A stretch of 64,000 bases of DNA, taken from positions 930,001-994,000 of the forward strand of contig JACJXW010000005.1 of the NCBI GenBank assembly GCA_020636405.1. Reading direction: 5' to 3'. Position numbers and translations under genes: made by a program. Positions 1-8,264 of this stretch are shown one piece after another. The number at the start of each line of letters is the position of its first letter. Position 1 is the stretch's first letter. This DNA comes from Lewinellaceae bacterium. GTDB lineage: Bacteria; Bacteroidota; Bacteroidia; Chitinophagales; Saprospiraceae. The notes beneath the pieces were generated by a model. It did no database searches, was not told where the DNA came from, and saw only the letters and a list, made by a program, of their open reading frames with translations.

Positions 1-315
1 GTGGATGTCAATACCGAGGCGCCCGACACTGGATTTGCCTTCCAGAAAGGGCACTGCACTGTGTGTTTCGGTATACTCCTCCGTGACGCCCAGGTAGAGG
101 GTGTTGGGGTGTAACACAAAGCCTTGTTCGGGGATCTCGAGGTACTCGATGGGGTTGTGGCGGCGCGCGTCCAGGATGTGGTCTTTGTAAATGGCGAGCC
201 ACCGGCCCAGGTGCACATCGTAGGAGTTGGTGCCCAGGCAGTGCCGTTGAAACGGCTCGATGACGATCTCCCCGTTCTCGATGCCTTCCAGTATCTTCTT
301 ATCCGACAGTATCAT
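1..315 (-). CDS. dcd: dCTP deaminase, amino-terminal part (cut by window edge)
   Basis: The 105 visible codons start at an ATG on the minus strand at 315 (MILSDKKILEGIENG) and run off the window start without a stop. The family converts dCTP to dUTP in cytosolic dTMP synthesis; some members also hydrolyse to dUMP. Family landmarks are FQRHCLGTNSYDVHLG near residue 23 and the active-site stretch EGKSSVGRLGIDIH at residues 92-105, which holds the conserved S-S-x-G-R-x-G signature. A purine-rich GGGAG lies just before the start. The missing carboxy half, with the H-x-TA region, lies outside the window, so mono- versus bifunctional deaminase cannot be decided. Identification is confident. Confidence 0.93.
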   Translation of the reverse strand, partial: MILSDKKILEGIENGEIVIEPFQRHCLGTNSYDVHLGRWLAIYKDHILDARRHNPIEYLEIPEQGFVLHPNTLYLGVTEEYTETHSAVPFLEGKSSVGRLGIDIH

Positions 316-758
316 AGCTCCCTTTTTTTACTGTACTGTACCATAGCGCCTGAACCCTATGGCGCCCTCTTTCCGGGCGTTGTTGAATAGAGCGCGCTAA
401 GTTATCTAATTTTCCCGAAAATCGGGATTTCGGCGGAGGTAAGAGGGCCTGCTCGCAATTGCCCGATCTTTCCTCTTGTGCAGTTTTGAAGGTGGAGATC
501 CCGTCCATTACCTGCACTACGCCACGTTTATTAGGGCTGGAAGGCTGGCCGCATTATTTTTTCTTTCCGTATGCAATTTCCACACCTATGGTTTTCGTTA
601 ATATGTCGTGATTTCAAAACATACCTTGCTCTGATCTCCGATACCGACATAACTCCATGGCGTTCGTTTTCCCACCAGGAAGAAAGGACGGGCCCGTTAC
701 GGGGATCAGGGAAGCAAAGGTATTCCTGTGCTTTTCACCCAAAAAAAACGCGTACCGT
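316..758. other. Intergenic region, no gene supported
   Basis: This lies between dcd (leftward) and a small secreted protein gene (rightward), so it should hold divergent promoters. A short inverted repeat, TCCCGA-AAA-TCGGGA, lies near 408-422. The short open frames here have no recognisable motif or codon bias. No clear TAnnTTTG box with a -33 partner was found on either strand. Confidence 0.5.
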
Positions 759-1268
759 ATGAAAGTATTCCCCGCTTTGATCGCCCTCCTGATTGTTTCC
801 ATCAACCTGAACGGCCAAACCATTGCCTATCAGGAATTACCCCGGCCGTCCGCCAAACCGGGCCTCGACCTCTACCTGCACTACGATAGCCCCCGCGATG
901 AGGTTATTATTCAGAATGGAAAATTGACCCACATCTCCAAAACCTATGTCTACGACGAGAACCGCCCCTGGGTAGCTACTCCTACAGATGTAGCCACCCG
1001 CAAAGTGGCCGATGCGGTTCCGCTCAACGGCCATCAGCTCAATTCCCTGCAGGAAATGATCCAGAATACCGGCATCCTGCAGTTGCCACAGCAACAATAC
1101 GGAGCTCCCGCCGGACAGCGCAGCTATGATTACCAGATGCACATACGTTCCGGTGGACAGGACCGGGCGGTCCTCTACCGAAGCAACCCAAGCTACGCCA
1201 CCGCTCCCCCCGCTTTCGACCGTATGAAGGAGTACATCTGGAAACTGGTCACGGAGGTGGAGTATTAG
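759..1268 (+). CDS. Small secreted protein of unknown function
   Basis: This 169-residue protein is not recognised. The start at 759 (MKVFPALIALLIVSINLNGQ) is preferred over an upstream ATG at 657, because it places a classic Sec signal peptide at the very amino end with likely cleavage after the first 20 residues. The mature part is hydrophilic, with no cysteines, no transmembrane segment and no T9SS tail, so a periplasmic location is the simplest inference. The central sequence (VADAVPLNGHQLNSLQEMIQ) looks like a small alpha/beta fold but matches nothing I can name. It stands alone between a repeat-rich spacer and dcd. The frame is clean and ends in a TAG followed by a run of G. Confidence 0.7.
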   Translation: MKVFPALIALLIVSINLNGQTIAYQELPRPSAKPGLDLYLHYDSPRDEVIIQNGKLTHISKTYVYDENRPWVATPTDVATRKVADAVPLNGHQLNSLQEMIQNTGILQLPQQQYGAPAGQRSYDYQMHIRSGGQDRAVLYRSNPSYATAPPAFDRMKEYIWKLVTEVEY

Positions 1269-1275
1269 GGGGGGG

Positions 1276-1360
1276 ATTCGTGTATTCGTGTCTGTCCGCC
1301 GTAGCTTTACGCGAAGGCGTGGATTCGGGAATCGTGTATTCGTGCATTTGTGTATTCGGG
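1276..1360. repeat. GTGTATTCGTG-type short repeat cluster
   Basis: The words ATTCGTGTATTCGTG, GTGTATTCGTGCATTTGTG and TGTATTCGGG recur within about 85 bp, giving an 11-bp degenerate unit GTGYATTYGTG. The same unit appears on the other strand near 60689-60706, so this is a dispersed family and not a single slip event. No coding role is seen. Confidence 0.6.
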
Positions 1361-1498
1361 AGGCTGCTCCGGAAAGCCCCGGATTGGAGTAATGGGGTAA
1401 TGGGGTGATAGATTGCTGGAATGCTGGAAAGAGGCTAAGCAAAAACCACTACCTTACACGGGATAGTTCAATTTTCTGTGTCTCCTGAAAAATGCCCT

Positions 1499-1718
1499 TT
1501 GATTTTCAGGGATTTGCGAACAGCGAACAGCGAATTGCGAACAGTCCCCCTTACACAGTCCCGGATTGCCATTGGCCCGTACATCGTACACAGCCCCAAG
1601 TCCCTGCCGGCCCCGTACATCGTACATCGCCCCGGAACTTTCTGTCCAACTTTAGACGGATAACTTCGTTGATTTTCTGGGACTTGCGAATAGCGAACAG
1701 CGAATTCCGAACACTCCC
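1499..1718. repeat. Pair of 50-bp direct repeats with inner GTACATCGTACA words
   Basis: Copy A (1499-1548) and copy B (1669-1718) share the frame TTGATTTTC.GGGA.TTGCG followed by repeated AGCGAA words and differ at only a few positions. Inside each copy, GCGAACA/GCGAATT is itself a short tandem. Two GGCCC-GTACATCGTACA words lie between the copies. The arrangement resembles a small intergenic repeat family. No protein-coding potential is apparent. Confidence 0.65.
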
Positions 1719-1802
1719 TGGTCCAGGGTGCAATGCAGTACTCCATTACTCCGGCCCCCGTCCGTCATAGCGGACTGCCTTCCCCGATGCACCAACCTTT
1801 CC

Positions 1803-4076
1803 CTACGGCAACTTCCCAAACCATTCCTTCACCGCCGCCTCTGCCGGTTTGCGGTTCGGTGTAAAACCGGTATGCCCCGGGCCTCCATGGCTCAGGTAGG
1901 TAGGATATTTCCACCATAAAACACCTTTGCACCATTGGGTTTCCGGTTGGAGGTTTCCCATAACGATGCGGTAGCAACGGCCCTGGGCCTCGCCCTGGTA
2001 GGGAGAACCGTCGCGGTCCCGGTGAGGGGCCACCCAGGGGGTAGGCGTGCTGGTGAAGCCGATCTCGGTGAAGAGCAGGGGCTTATCGTATTGTTCGCTG
2101 ACCCGCTTGGCCAGATGCAGCACCCGGTGGAAGGCGGCGCTCAGTTCTTCATCGGTAGGATTTTCACTCTGGCTGAGAGGATAGTAGCAATTCAGTCCGA
2201 TATAGTCCAGCTCATCCCAGAACTGAAGGTTTTCGAACTCCGTGCCCCAGTTGGCGGAGTAGGTCATAGGACCGGAGTAGAGGCCGCGCAATTTGCGGAT
2301 GAGAGCCCGCCAATCCTGTTCTCGCTGCAAGGTAGCCTTGGCGAATTCCACGCCCACGCAGAGCATATCCATCCGGTTCATTTCTGCCAGAAGGGCATAG
2401 TGGCGCATCCAGCGATAATAGTGATCGAAAAAGCCCTTCCAGTCTTCTTCATTCTGCATTTCCACATCGCCGGGCCAGCTGCCTCCACCCAGCCAGATCT
2501 GGGGCTTTAGTACCGTTTTTATGCCAAGTTGCCGCGCGATGTAGGCATCATGGGCCACACCCTCATCCGTTTCCGAGCCTGCCCGTGACATGAACGGAAG
2601 GGGGGTAGGCTCCTGCGGGTTTCTCATGTAGGAGTAAGGAACGATAGCCACTGCATTTGCGCCCAGCCCTTCCAGTTGTTTCAGTGCTCCGGCCGCCAGT
2701 TCTGAGCCGTAGCCATTGTAGATGGCATAGCCTTCGTGTGCGAAATTGAACCCCTTGAGATAGGGCAGGGCAGGGGGCGAAGGGTTGGGCTCCGGTTGGA
2801 ATTTCTGAAGATATTCGTGCCAGCCGGTTTCCAGGCGGCGTGCCTCCTCCGCGCCGGGCAGCCAGGTGGTGTAGCGCCCCAGAAAGGCCTCCCGCCCCCA
2901 GTGTTCGATGAGAAAGTCGACAAAGGATGCTGCCAGGCAGCCCATCACCAGCGGGGATTCCTGTGCCAATTTTTCATTATCCAGGATCTCTGCCAGGGGG
3001 GCGCTGTTGCCGGAATGGTAGAGCCGGCCAGCCCAGTAGGCGTAACCTTTTTCCTGCCAGTTGGCCGTAAAGTGAAGGGCTAGTCCCCGTTCCAGCGCCT
3101 CCAGGCGGGGGGCGCCAAGCAGTTGCCGGAGCAACACCGCGTTCTCAGCCCCGGCGTGCTGCCCCCGGAAGATCTCATTGGCCACCAGGTAGGCGGCGCC
3201 CTGGCTGAAGTCGGCTTGCGAAGGTTGGGTATTGTTCAGGCGCAGGCCCTTCTGTTCCAGAGAGGGGTAGAGGTGGCAGGGAATCGGGGCGGAGGGCGCC
3301 GGGCGCCGGCAGAATTCCAGCACCCTGGCCGCATTGGCCTCACACCCTTGAATGATGCGTTGGGTATATTCTGCATCAGGGGGCACCTGATGGAGGATAA
3401 AATCAAAATAGCTGCCTTTTACCATGGTATCTTTGGCCTCCGTGAAATCGAACGCTGTACGGGTATCCGGCTGCCAGGTCTTCTCATCGAATTCCCCCAT
3501 CAGCAGGCGCCGGCCGCCCTGATAGGCCTCATACCCCATGGAGGCCCAGCTGTAAACCGACAGCCCCTGCTCCTCACGCCGCTGGTAAAACCGGACGATA
3601 TCTCCCTGGCTGAATGCTGTAATAATGCCCATGGGCAAAGCGCTCGCCAGAGGGTTGGGATAGAAGGAAAGGGACAGGACAACATCCTTGCCCTCGATAC
3701 GGTGATCCCCAAATTGCAGAACGCCGGCATTCATTGAAAAGGGGAGGTGAGAGACGAGCTCCCCGACCACCGGATTAGTCCAATTGGTTCCCAGGAGCAG
3801 GAGAGCAGAAGTACGCAGTTCTTCCCGACTGGCCTCCGTTTCCGGCAGGAGCCGGCATTCGGCCCTGCGTTGCCGCTCCTGGACCTGTCGGGCGATGTCT
3901 TCCAGCCCTTCGCTGTAGACGATGAGCAGGCGGCGTTCCTCCCGGTAGTGGCGCAGCAGTTCCTCCCGGCTGGGTAAAGGTACGGACACATCGGCTTTCG
4001 CAGCCAGGGTAGCGTTAGGTTGAGGTTTACACGACAAGCCGCTCAGCAGGGCGATGCAGCATAGCATTTTTCTCAT
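1803..4076 (-). CDS. GH113-like glycoside hydrolase lipoprotein with degenerate peptidase-MA-like amino half
   Basis: This 757-residue protein begins with a lipoprotein signal (lipobox LLSGLSC, Cys at residue 16), so it is probably membrane-anchored. Residues ~465-757 resemble the TIM-barrel of GH113-type beta-mannanases: KGFNFAHEGYAIYNGYGS opens the barrel, a candidate acid/base Glu lies in CVGVEF (~577), and a candidate nucleophile Glu in LLFTEIGFTS (~671). The amino half (~30-450) is alpha-rich. Its segment around FTANWQEKGYAYW followed by a long helix recalls the last part of gluzincin (peptidase MA) domains, but no HExxH is present, so any protease activity is doubtful. The start at 4076 overlaps the nominal stop of the upstream gene by ATGA. 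Beta-mannan hydrolysis is inferred from the fold only; the true substrate is unknown. Confidence 0.7.
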   Translation of the reverse strand: MRKMLCCIALLSGLSCKPQPNATLAAKADVSVPLPSREELLRHYREERRLLIVYSEGLEDIARQVQERQRRAECRLLPETEASREELRTSALLLLGTNWTNPVVGELVSHLPFSMNAGVLQFGDHRIEGKDVVLSLSFYPNPLASALPMGIITAFSQGDIVRFYQRREEQGLSVYSWASMGYEAYQGGRRLLMGEFDEKTWQPDTRTAFDFTEAKDTMVKGSYFDFILHQVPPDAEYTQRIIQGCEANAARVLEFCRRPAPSAPIPCHLYPSLEQKGLRLNNTQPSQADFSQGAAYLVANEIFRGQHAGAENAVLLRQLLGAPRLEALERGLALHFTANWQEKGYAYWAGRLYHSGNSAPLAEILDNEKLAQESPLVMGCLAASFVDFLIEHWGREAFLGRYTTWLPGAEEARRLETGWHEYLQKFQPEPNPSPPALPYLKGFNFAHEGYAIYNGYGSELAAGALKQLEGLGANAVAIVPYSYMRNPQEPTPLPFMSRAGSETDEGVAHDAYIARQLGIKTVLKPQIWLGGGSWPGDVEMQNEEDWKGFFDHYYRWMRHYALLAEMNRMDMLCVGVEFAKATLQREQDWRALIRKLRGLYSGPMTYSANWGTEFENLQFWDELDYIGLNCYYPLSQSENPTDEELSAAFHRVLHLAKRVSEQYDKPLLFTEIGFTSTPTPWVAPHRDRDGSPYQGEAQGRCYRIVMGNLQPETQWCKGVLWWKYPTYLSHGGPGHTGFTPNRKPAEAAVKEWFGKLP

Positions 4077-4861
4077 TGGGTGGCCAAGTTATGGGTGAAT
4101 TTAGAATTTCTTTGCCGGAAGCCTGTATTTCGACATTCAATGAATGACGCGCGTAACCCAACGTTTATTGCCGGAAAAAACCTCCAGGATGAACAGCCCT
4201 GCCGGAAGCCCGGAAAAAGAGAAGGTTTCCTGGACGGAACTACATTCAGTTGCGGGCTCAGTTTAAGAACGAAAAGGCCCGGATATCCGGCGGGTGCATT
4301 TTCCAGGGTAAGGCCGCCGTATTCCAGTGTTCCCCGGAATTTGCCGGCCAGGTAGTATCCTCCATCCTTTGCCTGGAAGAAATGACGGGTTTGAAGCAGG
4401 CCGGAGCAGGGAACCTGGGCGGCCTGGGCCAGTTCGCCATCCGTTGTGATCCAAAGTATAAAGGCATGCCATTCATTTTGCCCGGCGGAGAGTATCGTCT
4501 GGTTGCCGAATAGCAATTCTTCTGTAAAGTAGCCGGATACGAGCAAGTTCCCATTGTCAGCAAATTGGATATCTGATACCCGTCCAGTTCCAAAACCACC
4601 TAGCACGATGTTCCAGAGGATCTCTCCGTCCGGCGATGCTTTGAACAGGAAGCCATCGCTGGTGCCCAGGGCAAGATCGGCGTCCCCGTCGAAGGAGATA
4701 GAACCATCAAAAGAACCTCCACCGTATATATTCCCCTCGGTGTCGGTGGCTATAGCATCAAAGAATTCTTCTCCAGCGCCGTTGATGAACCGGGTCCATT
4801 CTACCTCCTGGGCAGTAAGAAATAGGGGGAAGAAGCAACAAAGGAGTAAAGTTTTTTTCAT
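4073..4861 (-). CDS. Secreted beta-propeller (SBBP-like) protein with frameshifted T9SS sorting tail
   Basis: The 262-codon frame starts with a signal peptide (MKKTLLLCCFFPLFLTAQ). It continues with SBBP-like propeller blades: ATDTEGNIYGGGSF, DGFLFKASPDGEILW, IQFADNGNLLVSGYF, and a later LFVLKLSP. After about residue 208 the frame becomes Cys/Arg-rich and unlike a secreted protein. The other frame from about 4230 down to a stop at 4137 reads FSFSGLPAGLFILEVFSG then NKRWVTRVIH, a textbook type A T9SS sorting tail. A frameshift or small deletion near 4240-4260 therefore separates the body from its tail. The real product probably ends at 4137. The ATGA overlap of the uncorrected frame with the next gene would then be accidental. 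Secretion by T9SS and surface attachment are inferred. Confidence 0.65.
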   Translation of the reverse strand: MKKTLLLCCFFPLFLTAQEVEWTRFINGAGEEFFDAIATDTEGNIYGGGSFDGSISFDGDADLALGTSDGFLFKASPDGEILWNIVLGGFGTGRVSDIQFADNGNLLVSGYFTEELLFGNQTILSAGQNEWHAFILWITTDGELAQAAQVPCSGLLQTRHFFQAKDGGYYLAGKFRGTLEYGGLTLENAPAGYPGLFVLKLSPQLNVVPSRKPSLFPGFRQGCSSWRFFPAINVGLRASFIECRNTGFRQRNSKFTHNLATQ

Positions 4862-4906
4862 GATAAGAGGGCGTTTTTGTTAAGAATATTCAGATGTATG
4901 CAGAAG

Positions 4907-5827
4907 TCAGGCAGATCCCTCCACTTCCCATACGATCATACTGCGGTCATCGCTGGCGGACAGGAGGTAATTGCAGTAGGGGTGCCAGTACAGGCGGTTC
5001 ACAGAGTTGAGGTGTCCTCCATCGCGGCTGGTATCCAGTACTTTAAGTAGCTCAAAGCTCTTGCTGTCCCATATTTTAATGGACCGGTCGCGGCTGCCGG
5101 TGGCGAACCAGTGTCCTTCGGGGTGGAAAGTTATGGTATTAATGGTGTACCAGTGAGCGGGGCGGGCCGAATGCAGGCGTGGGCCATCGGCCAGTTCCCA
5201 GATTTTGAGCATGGCGTCGCGGCCGCCGCTGAGCAGATGGTGGCCGTCGGGGGTATAGTGCAGGGCAAAAACGGAATTGTCGTGAGCGCCGGCCAGTCGC
5301 CGGCGCAGCTCCAGGCTTTCAGCATCCAGGAAATAGATAGATTGGTCGCTGGCGCCGACGGCCAGTTCACCCCGCTGCGGGCAGTAGGACAGGCAGCGCA
5401 GGCTCTTATTACTAAGCTGGACGCTTTCCAGGCTGCGGCCTTCGGCGGCGTCCCAGCGCGTCAGCAGGCCCTTGCCGCCGGCGGTATAGACATATGGGCC
5501 AACTCTGAGGATGTCGAAAACGCCTTTTTCGTGATGAGCGATATTGCGGGTTTTTTCCGGGGCGTCCAGTTGGATCCAGTGCAGGCCGCCGTTCATATTT
5601 CCGGCGATCACGCGGTTCCACTCCGGCAGGTACAGGAGGGAGAAGACCTGGGTGTCGACTTTGGCGGCCAGGCGCCCCACTTCCGGGGCGTCGAGATCCC
5701 AATGTACGATCCACCCGTCTCCGGCGCCGGAGAAGAAGCTGTTGGTTTCCGGCCCCTGCCCCAGGGCAAAAATGGAGGCATTGTGCCCGGTGAGCTGTAT
5801 TTTCTTACGAGCGGCGAGTTTCGGCAT
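4907..5827 (-). CDS. WD40-repeat beta-propeller protein
   Basis: The 306-residue protein consists almost wholly of WD40 repeats: about seven blades with recurrent GH..SIFAL, H..SVFAL and GSRDRSIKIWD motifs, and a final SASDDRSMIVWEV. The start at 5827 (MPKLAARKKIQLTGHNAS) places the first blade at the amino end. An upstream ATG at 5890 would add 21 residues without domain content. There is no signal peptide, so it is probably a cytoplasmic protein-interaction scaffold. It is transcribed away from the phosphopantetheinyl transferase gene, across a spacer that carries an 8-bp tandem repeat. No partner can be named from context. Confidence 0.85.
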   Translation of the reverse strand: MPKLAARKKIQLTGHNASIFALGQGPETNSFFSGAGDGWIVHWDLDAPEVGRLAAKVDTQVFSLLYLPEWNRVIAGNMNGGLHWIQLDAPEKTRNIAHHEKGVFDILRVGPYVYTAGGKGLLTRWDAAEGRSLESVQLSNKSLRCLSYCPQRGELAVGASDQSIYFLDAESLELRRRLAGAHDNSVFALHYTPDGHHLLSGGRDAMLKIWELADGPRLHSARPAHWYTINTITFHPEGHWFATGSRDRSIKIWDSKSFELLKVLDTSRDGGHLNSVNRLYWHPYCNYLLSASDDRSMIVWEVEGSA

Positions 5828-5922
5828 GATTTCGATATCTGTTCTAGCAAAAAACAGATTTTCCTTACTTTTGGTTTGCTGAAGGAACACAGGGAAACAG
5901 TGTGCCGTTCCCTGAATTACAC

Positions 5923-5973
5923 ATCAACACGTCAACACGTCAACACATCAACACATCAACACATCAACACATC
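5923..5973 (+). repeat. Tandem repeat, 8-bp unit RTCAACAC, six copies
   Basis: Six perfect or one-base-variant copies of ATCAACAC/GTCAACAC run from 5923 to 5970 and end three bases before the ATG context of the next gene. They sit between the divergent WD40 and PPTase genes, within the probable 5' leader of the latter. An 8-bp unit is not a multiple of three and could change spacing by slippage. Confidence 0.85.
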
Positions 5974-5976
5974 CCC

Positions 5977-6624
5977 ATGCCAGTAATGCTTCACCAACAT
6001 ATAGAACCGGAAGGCGCCGAGATGGGGCTCTGGCGTATTGAAGAGCCGGAGGATTGGTTTACCGGGCGGTTGGACCTCCGTCCTGAAGAAAAGCAGCAAT
6101 TGGCGCGTATCAAAGGGCAACGGAGGCGGGTAGAATGGCTGGCGGCGCGCCAGTTGGTCCACCACATGTCGGGCAGAGAAAAACGAGGCGCTTTCCTGAA
6201 GGATGAGTACGGCAAGCCTCACCTGGAGGGCTCTGCCTACCATATTTCCATCAGCCATTCTCACGAGCTGGCGGCGGCCATTGCGGCTCCGATGCCAGCC
6301 GGTATAGATATCCAGTATCTGGTACCGCGGATCGTCCGGCTGGCGCCCCGGTTTTTGAGCCCGGAAGAGATGGCCAGCCTCCGGCCGCAGGAGCACATCG
6401 AACAACTGCACGTCTACTGGGGGGCCAAGGAAGCCCTCTACAAGGCATACGGCCGGCGCGCGCTGGATTTTCGGGCCCATATCCATATCATGCCTTTTGT
6501 ATACGACCCGGCAGGGGGCAGCTGCAGTGGGAGGGTGGCCGCGGAGGGGGACGACATTGGGTTTAAGTTGAAATACCTGCGATTAGAAAATTATATATTG
6601 GTATATGGTACACAGCTGATTTAG
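5977..6624 (+). CDS. 4'-phosphopantetheinyl transferase superfamily protein
   Basis: The 215-residue protein carries the Sfp/AcpS-type signatures GIDIQYL (metal-binding Asp, ~residue 108) and VYWGAKEALYKAYGRR (~residues 148-163, W-x-x-KEA-x-x-K). An HISISHSH stretch comes earlier. The family transfers phosphopantetheine from CoA to carrier-protein serines in fatty-acid, polyketide or peptide synthesis. The start at 5977 follows directly after the 8-bp tandem repeat. An in-frame ATG at 5902 would translate the repeat itself into a His/Thr/Ser-rich leader and is rejected. A TACTTTTG -7-like box lies at 5866-5873 but lacks a -33 partner. No carrier-protein gene is adjacent, so it may be the housekeeping enzyme. 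Confidence 0.88.
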   Translation: MPVMLHQHIEPEGAEMGLWRIEEPEDWFTGRLDLRPEEKQQLARIKGQRRRVEWLAARQLVHHMSGREKRGAFLKDEYGKPHLEGSAYHISISHSHELAAAIAAPMPAGIDIQYLVPRIVRLAPRFLSPEEMASLRPQEHIEQLHVYWGAKEALYKAYGRRALDFRAHIHIMPFVYDPAGGSCSGRVAAEGDDIGFKLKYLRLENYILVYGTQLI

Positions 6625-6678
6625 AGTTGTTTACATCTGTTTTGAGGCCAGGAAGCGGCAGTGTTGCAGCAACTGAAA

Positions 6679-6709
6679 TTTGATTATCTTGCAGATATTC
6701 TTAATTTTG
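6679..6709 (+). promoter_or_regulatory. Bacteroidota-type promoter for the LuxR-type regulator
   Basis: TTTG at 6679-6682, then 19 bp, then TAATTTTG at 6702-6709. This is a full match to the -33 TTTG / -7 TAnnTTTG consensus of primary-sigma promoters in this phylum. Transcription from about 6716 would give the regulator at 6959 a leader of roughly 240 nt. No terminator was noticed in that leader. Confidence 0.6.
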
Positions 6710-6958
6710 TGGCGACAGTTTCCTGTCATCTACCCCCCCAGCCCTTCAAACGACTTTCGTTGGCAGGCCTACATTGTAGTGTGTCAATTTGGCCTGGCGA
6801 AATAAAATATGCGCTCCCCGGCCCATTTTGTGGGTGTCCGAGTTGGATGCGAATTGAGTTATTTATAGACAAGAACATGAACAACAAACCCTGACGGGGA
6901 ATACCCGGCAGGAATAAGAGAGGCGAAAATCCCATTTACGTATCCAAAATTTAATCCC

Positions 6959-7636
6959 ATGCAAACATTTAGAACGATCATCGCTGATGACCACGAGATC
7001 TTTCTGGAAGGACTAAAAACCGTATTGCGCCGTTACCCTCAGGATATGCAGTTTCAAATAGTTGGAGAGGCTACCAATGGACTGGAACTCATCAACTTAT
7101 TGAAACATAAAGCTGCCGATCTGTTGATCTTTGACCTCAATATGCCCGGGAAAGACGGGCTCGAAGTCCTGCAGTTTATCCACCATGCCCGCATTCCCAT
7201 CCTTACCCTTGCATTGACGATGTACGAGTCCCCCAAGATTGTCCGCACGGCTTTGAAAGCCGGAGTTGACGGTTATGTTTTAAAGGATAAAGGGGTTGCC
7301 CCTTTGTTCACCGGCATCCGGGAGATCGCTTCCGGGCATACGTATGTTTCTGAAGGGATCACGATAGGTAACAACGGCGTGGCCCGTACCAAGGCCGTTG
7401 GGCGCCAGCCCCGATACCTGGCAAGTGACCGTTTCGTCAAAAAGCACAGCCTTACCAAGAGGGAGCTCGAGATCCTGCAACTGATCACCCAGGCTCTGAG
7501 CAACAAGGAGATTGCTAAAACCTTGTTTATCAGCGATCAAACCGTCAGTGTGCATCGAAAAAACATCATGCGCAAACTGGGTGTAAGCAATACGGCCGGC
7601 CTGGTAAAGATCGCTTATGACAACAGCCTGGTATGA
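6959..7636 (+). CDS. NarL/FixJ-type response regulator (REC + LuxR HTH)
   Basis: The 225 residues contain a receiver domain (1-~125) and a GerE-type helix-turn-helix (~160-225). In the receiver, IIADDH holds the acidic pocket, LLIFDLNMPGKDGLEVL carries the phospho-acceptor Asp (~55), TLALTMY the conserved Thr region, and KAGVDGYVLKDKG the conserved Lys. The DNA-binding half reads LTKRELEILQLITQALSNKE then IAKTLFISDQTVSVHRKNIM. The cognate histidine kinase is not adjacent, so it is an orphan here. A strong promoter lies at 6679-6709. The next gene downstream is the first giant adhesin after a 628-bp gap; control of the adhesin locus is possible but unproven. Confidence 0.92.
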   Translation: MQTFRTIIADDHEIFLEGLKTVLRRYPQDMQFQIVGEATNGLELINLLKHKAADLLIFDLNMPGKDGLEVLQFIHHARIPILTLALTMYESPKIVRTALKAGVDGYVLKDKGVAPLFTGIREIASGHTYVSEGITIGNNGVARTKAVGRQPRYLASDRFVKKHSLTKRELEILQLITQALSNKEIAKTLFISDQTVSVHRKNIMRKLGVSNTAGLVKIAYDNSLV

Positions 7637-8264
7637 AGGAGGCGACGTTCTCCTTAATAAATTAATTTAAAAATACCACCTAAAGGGTATGGAGTCTTTA
7701 TAAACTTATTTTATATTTGTATCGCGAGCGGAAAGCTTGTGCAATATTGCTATCTACTACTACATAAGATGACCTATACGTTGTTAATTGACGACCTGCA
7801 AAGAGCGAACTACGTTACCTCCAGGTGTTTTCCCCAAGGAGATACCTCTGTTTTTTGTATACAAATCAACGATCCCATGAACAGAAACCTGCACTATATT
7901 TCCCGGTATCGTCAGATACATTCTGTTCCACGCTTACTTCCATTAAACATATCGCTGTACGTTTCCCGATTCGTCCACTGAGTTTCCAGATAAGGATCCC
8001 TCTTTGGAGGAACCTTACTTTGCCCCCAAAAAACTTATAAAAAGAATAAAGCCGCAGAATGCTGAGGCTTACCCTTGTTGACAGTCCGATAGAAATTCGT
8101 TTCTGAACAACACCATTGTATAGTAAACAGTAAAGACGACCACGGCCTGATAAGCACAACCGGCCTGCTTCAGATACTTGAGAAAGCAGCAGGTAACGGC
8201 CGCTCATCCCGAGGCCCTTTTATTTTTCATAAATAACCTAATTCTTTAAACAAATTGTGATCTT
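7637..8264. other. Intergenic region before the adhesin locus
   Basis: No gene is supported; an 80-codon frame at 7739 lacks any recognisable feature. A TATATTTG -7-like box lies at 7712-7719 without a good -33 partner. The last ~35 bp before 8265 (AAATTGTGATCTTATGG) are nearly identical to the sequence before 15473, so the duplication of the adhesin gene included its immediate 5' leader. Confidence 0.5.

Larger units (their letters stand above)
1269..1802. other. Repeat-rich intergenic spacer
   Basis: There is no convincing gene. The spacer holds three kinds of short repeat, listed separately: GTGTATTCGTG-like words near 1276-1360, a 50-bp direct repeat at 1499-1548 and 1669-1718, and two GTACATCGTACA words between them. 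It separates the convergent ends of the small secreted protein gene and the GH113-like lipoprotein gene, so promoters are not expected. Repeats may act as terminators or be remnants of a palindromic element. Confidence 0.6.

Noticed and set aside
837..1442. 201-codon antisense frame over the small secreted protein gene
   Set aside because: The plus-strand frame has a clear signal peptide; the antisense frame does not and runs into repeats.
5920..5975. CRISPR-like array
   Set aside because: The 8-bp units are directly adjacent with no spacers and there are no cas genes; this is a simple tandem repeat.
7739..7981. 80-codon open frame between the regulator and the adhesin
   Set aside because: No motif, signal or codon preference like its neighbours; probably chance.
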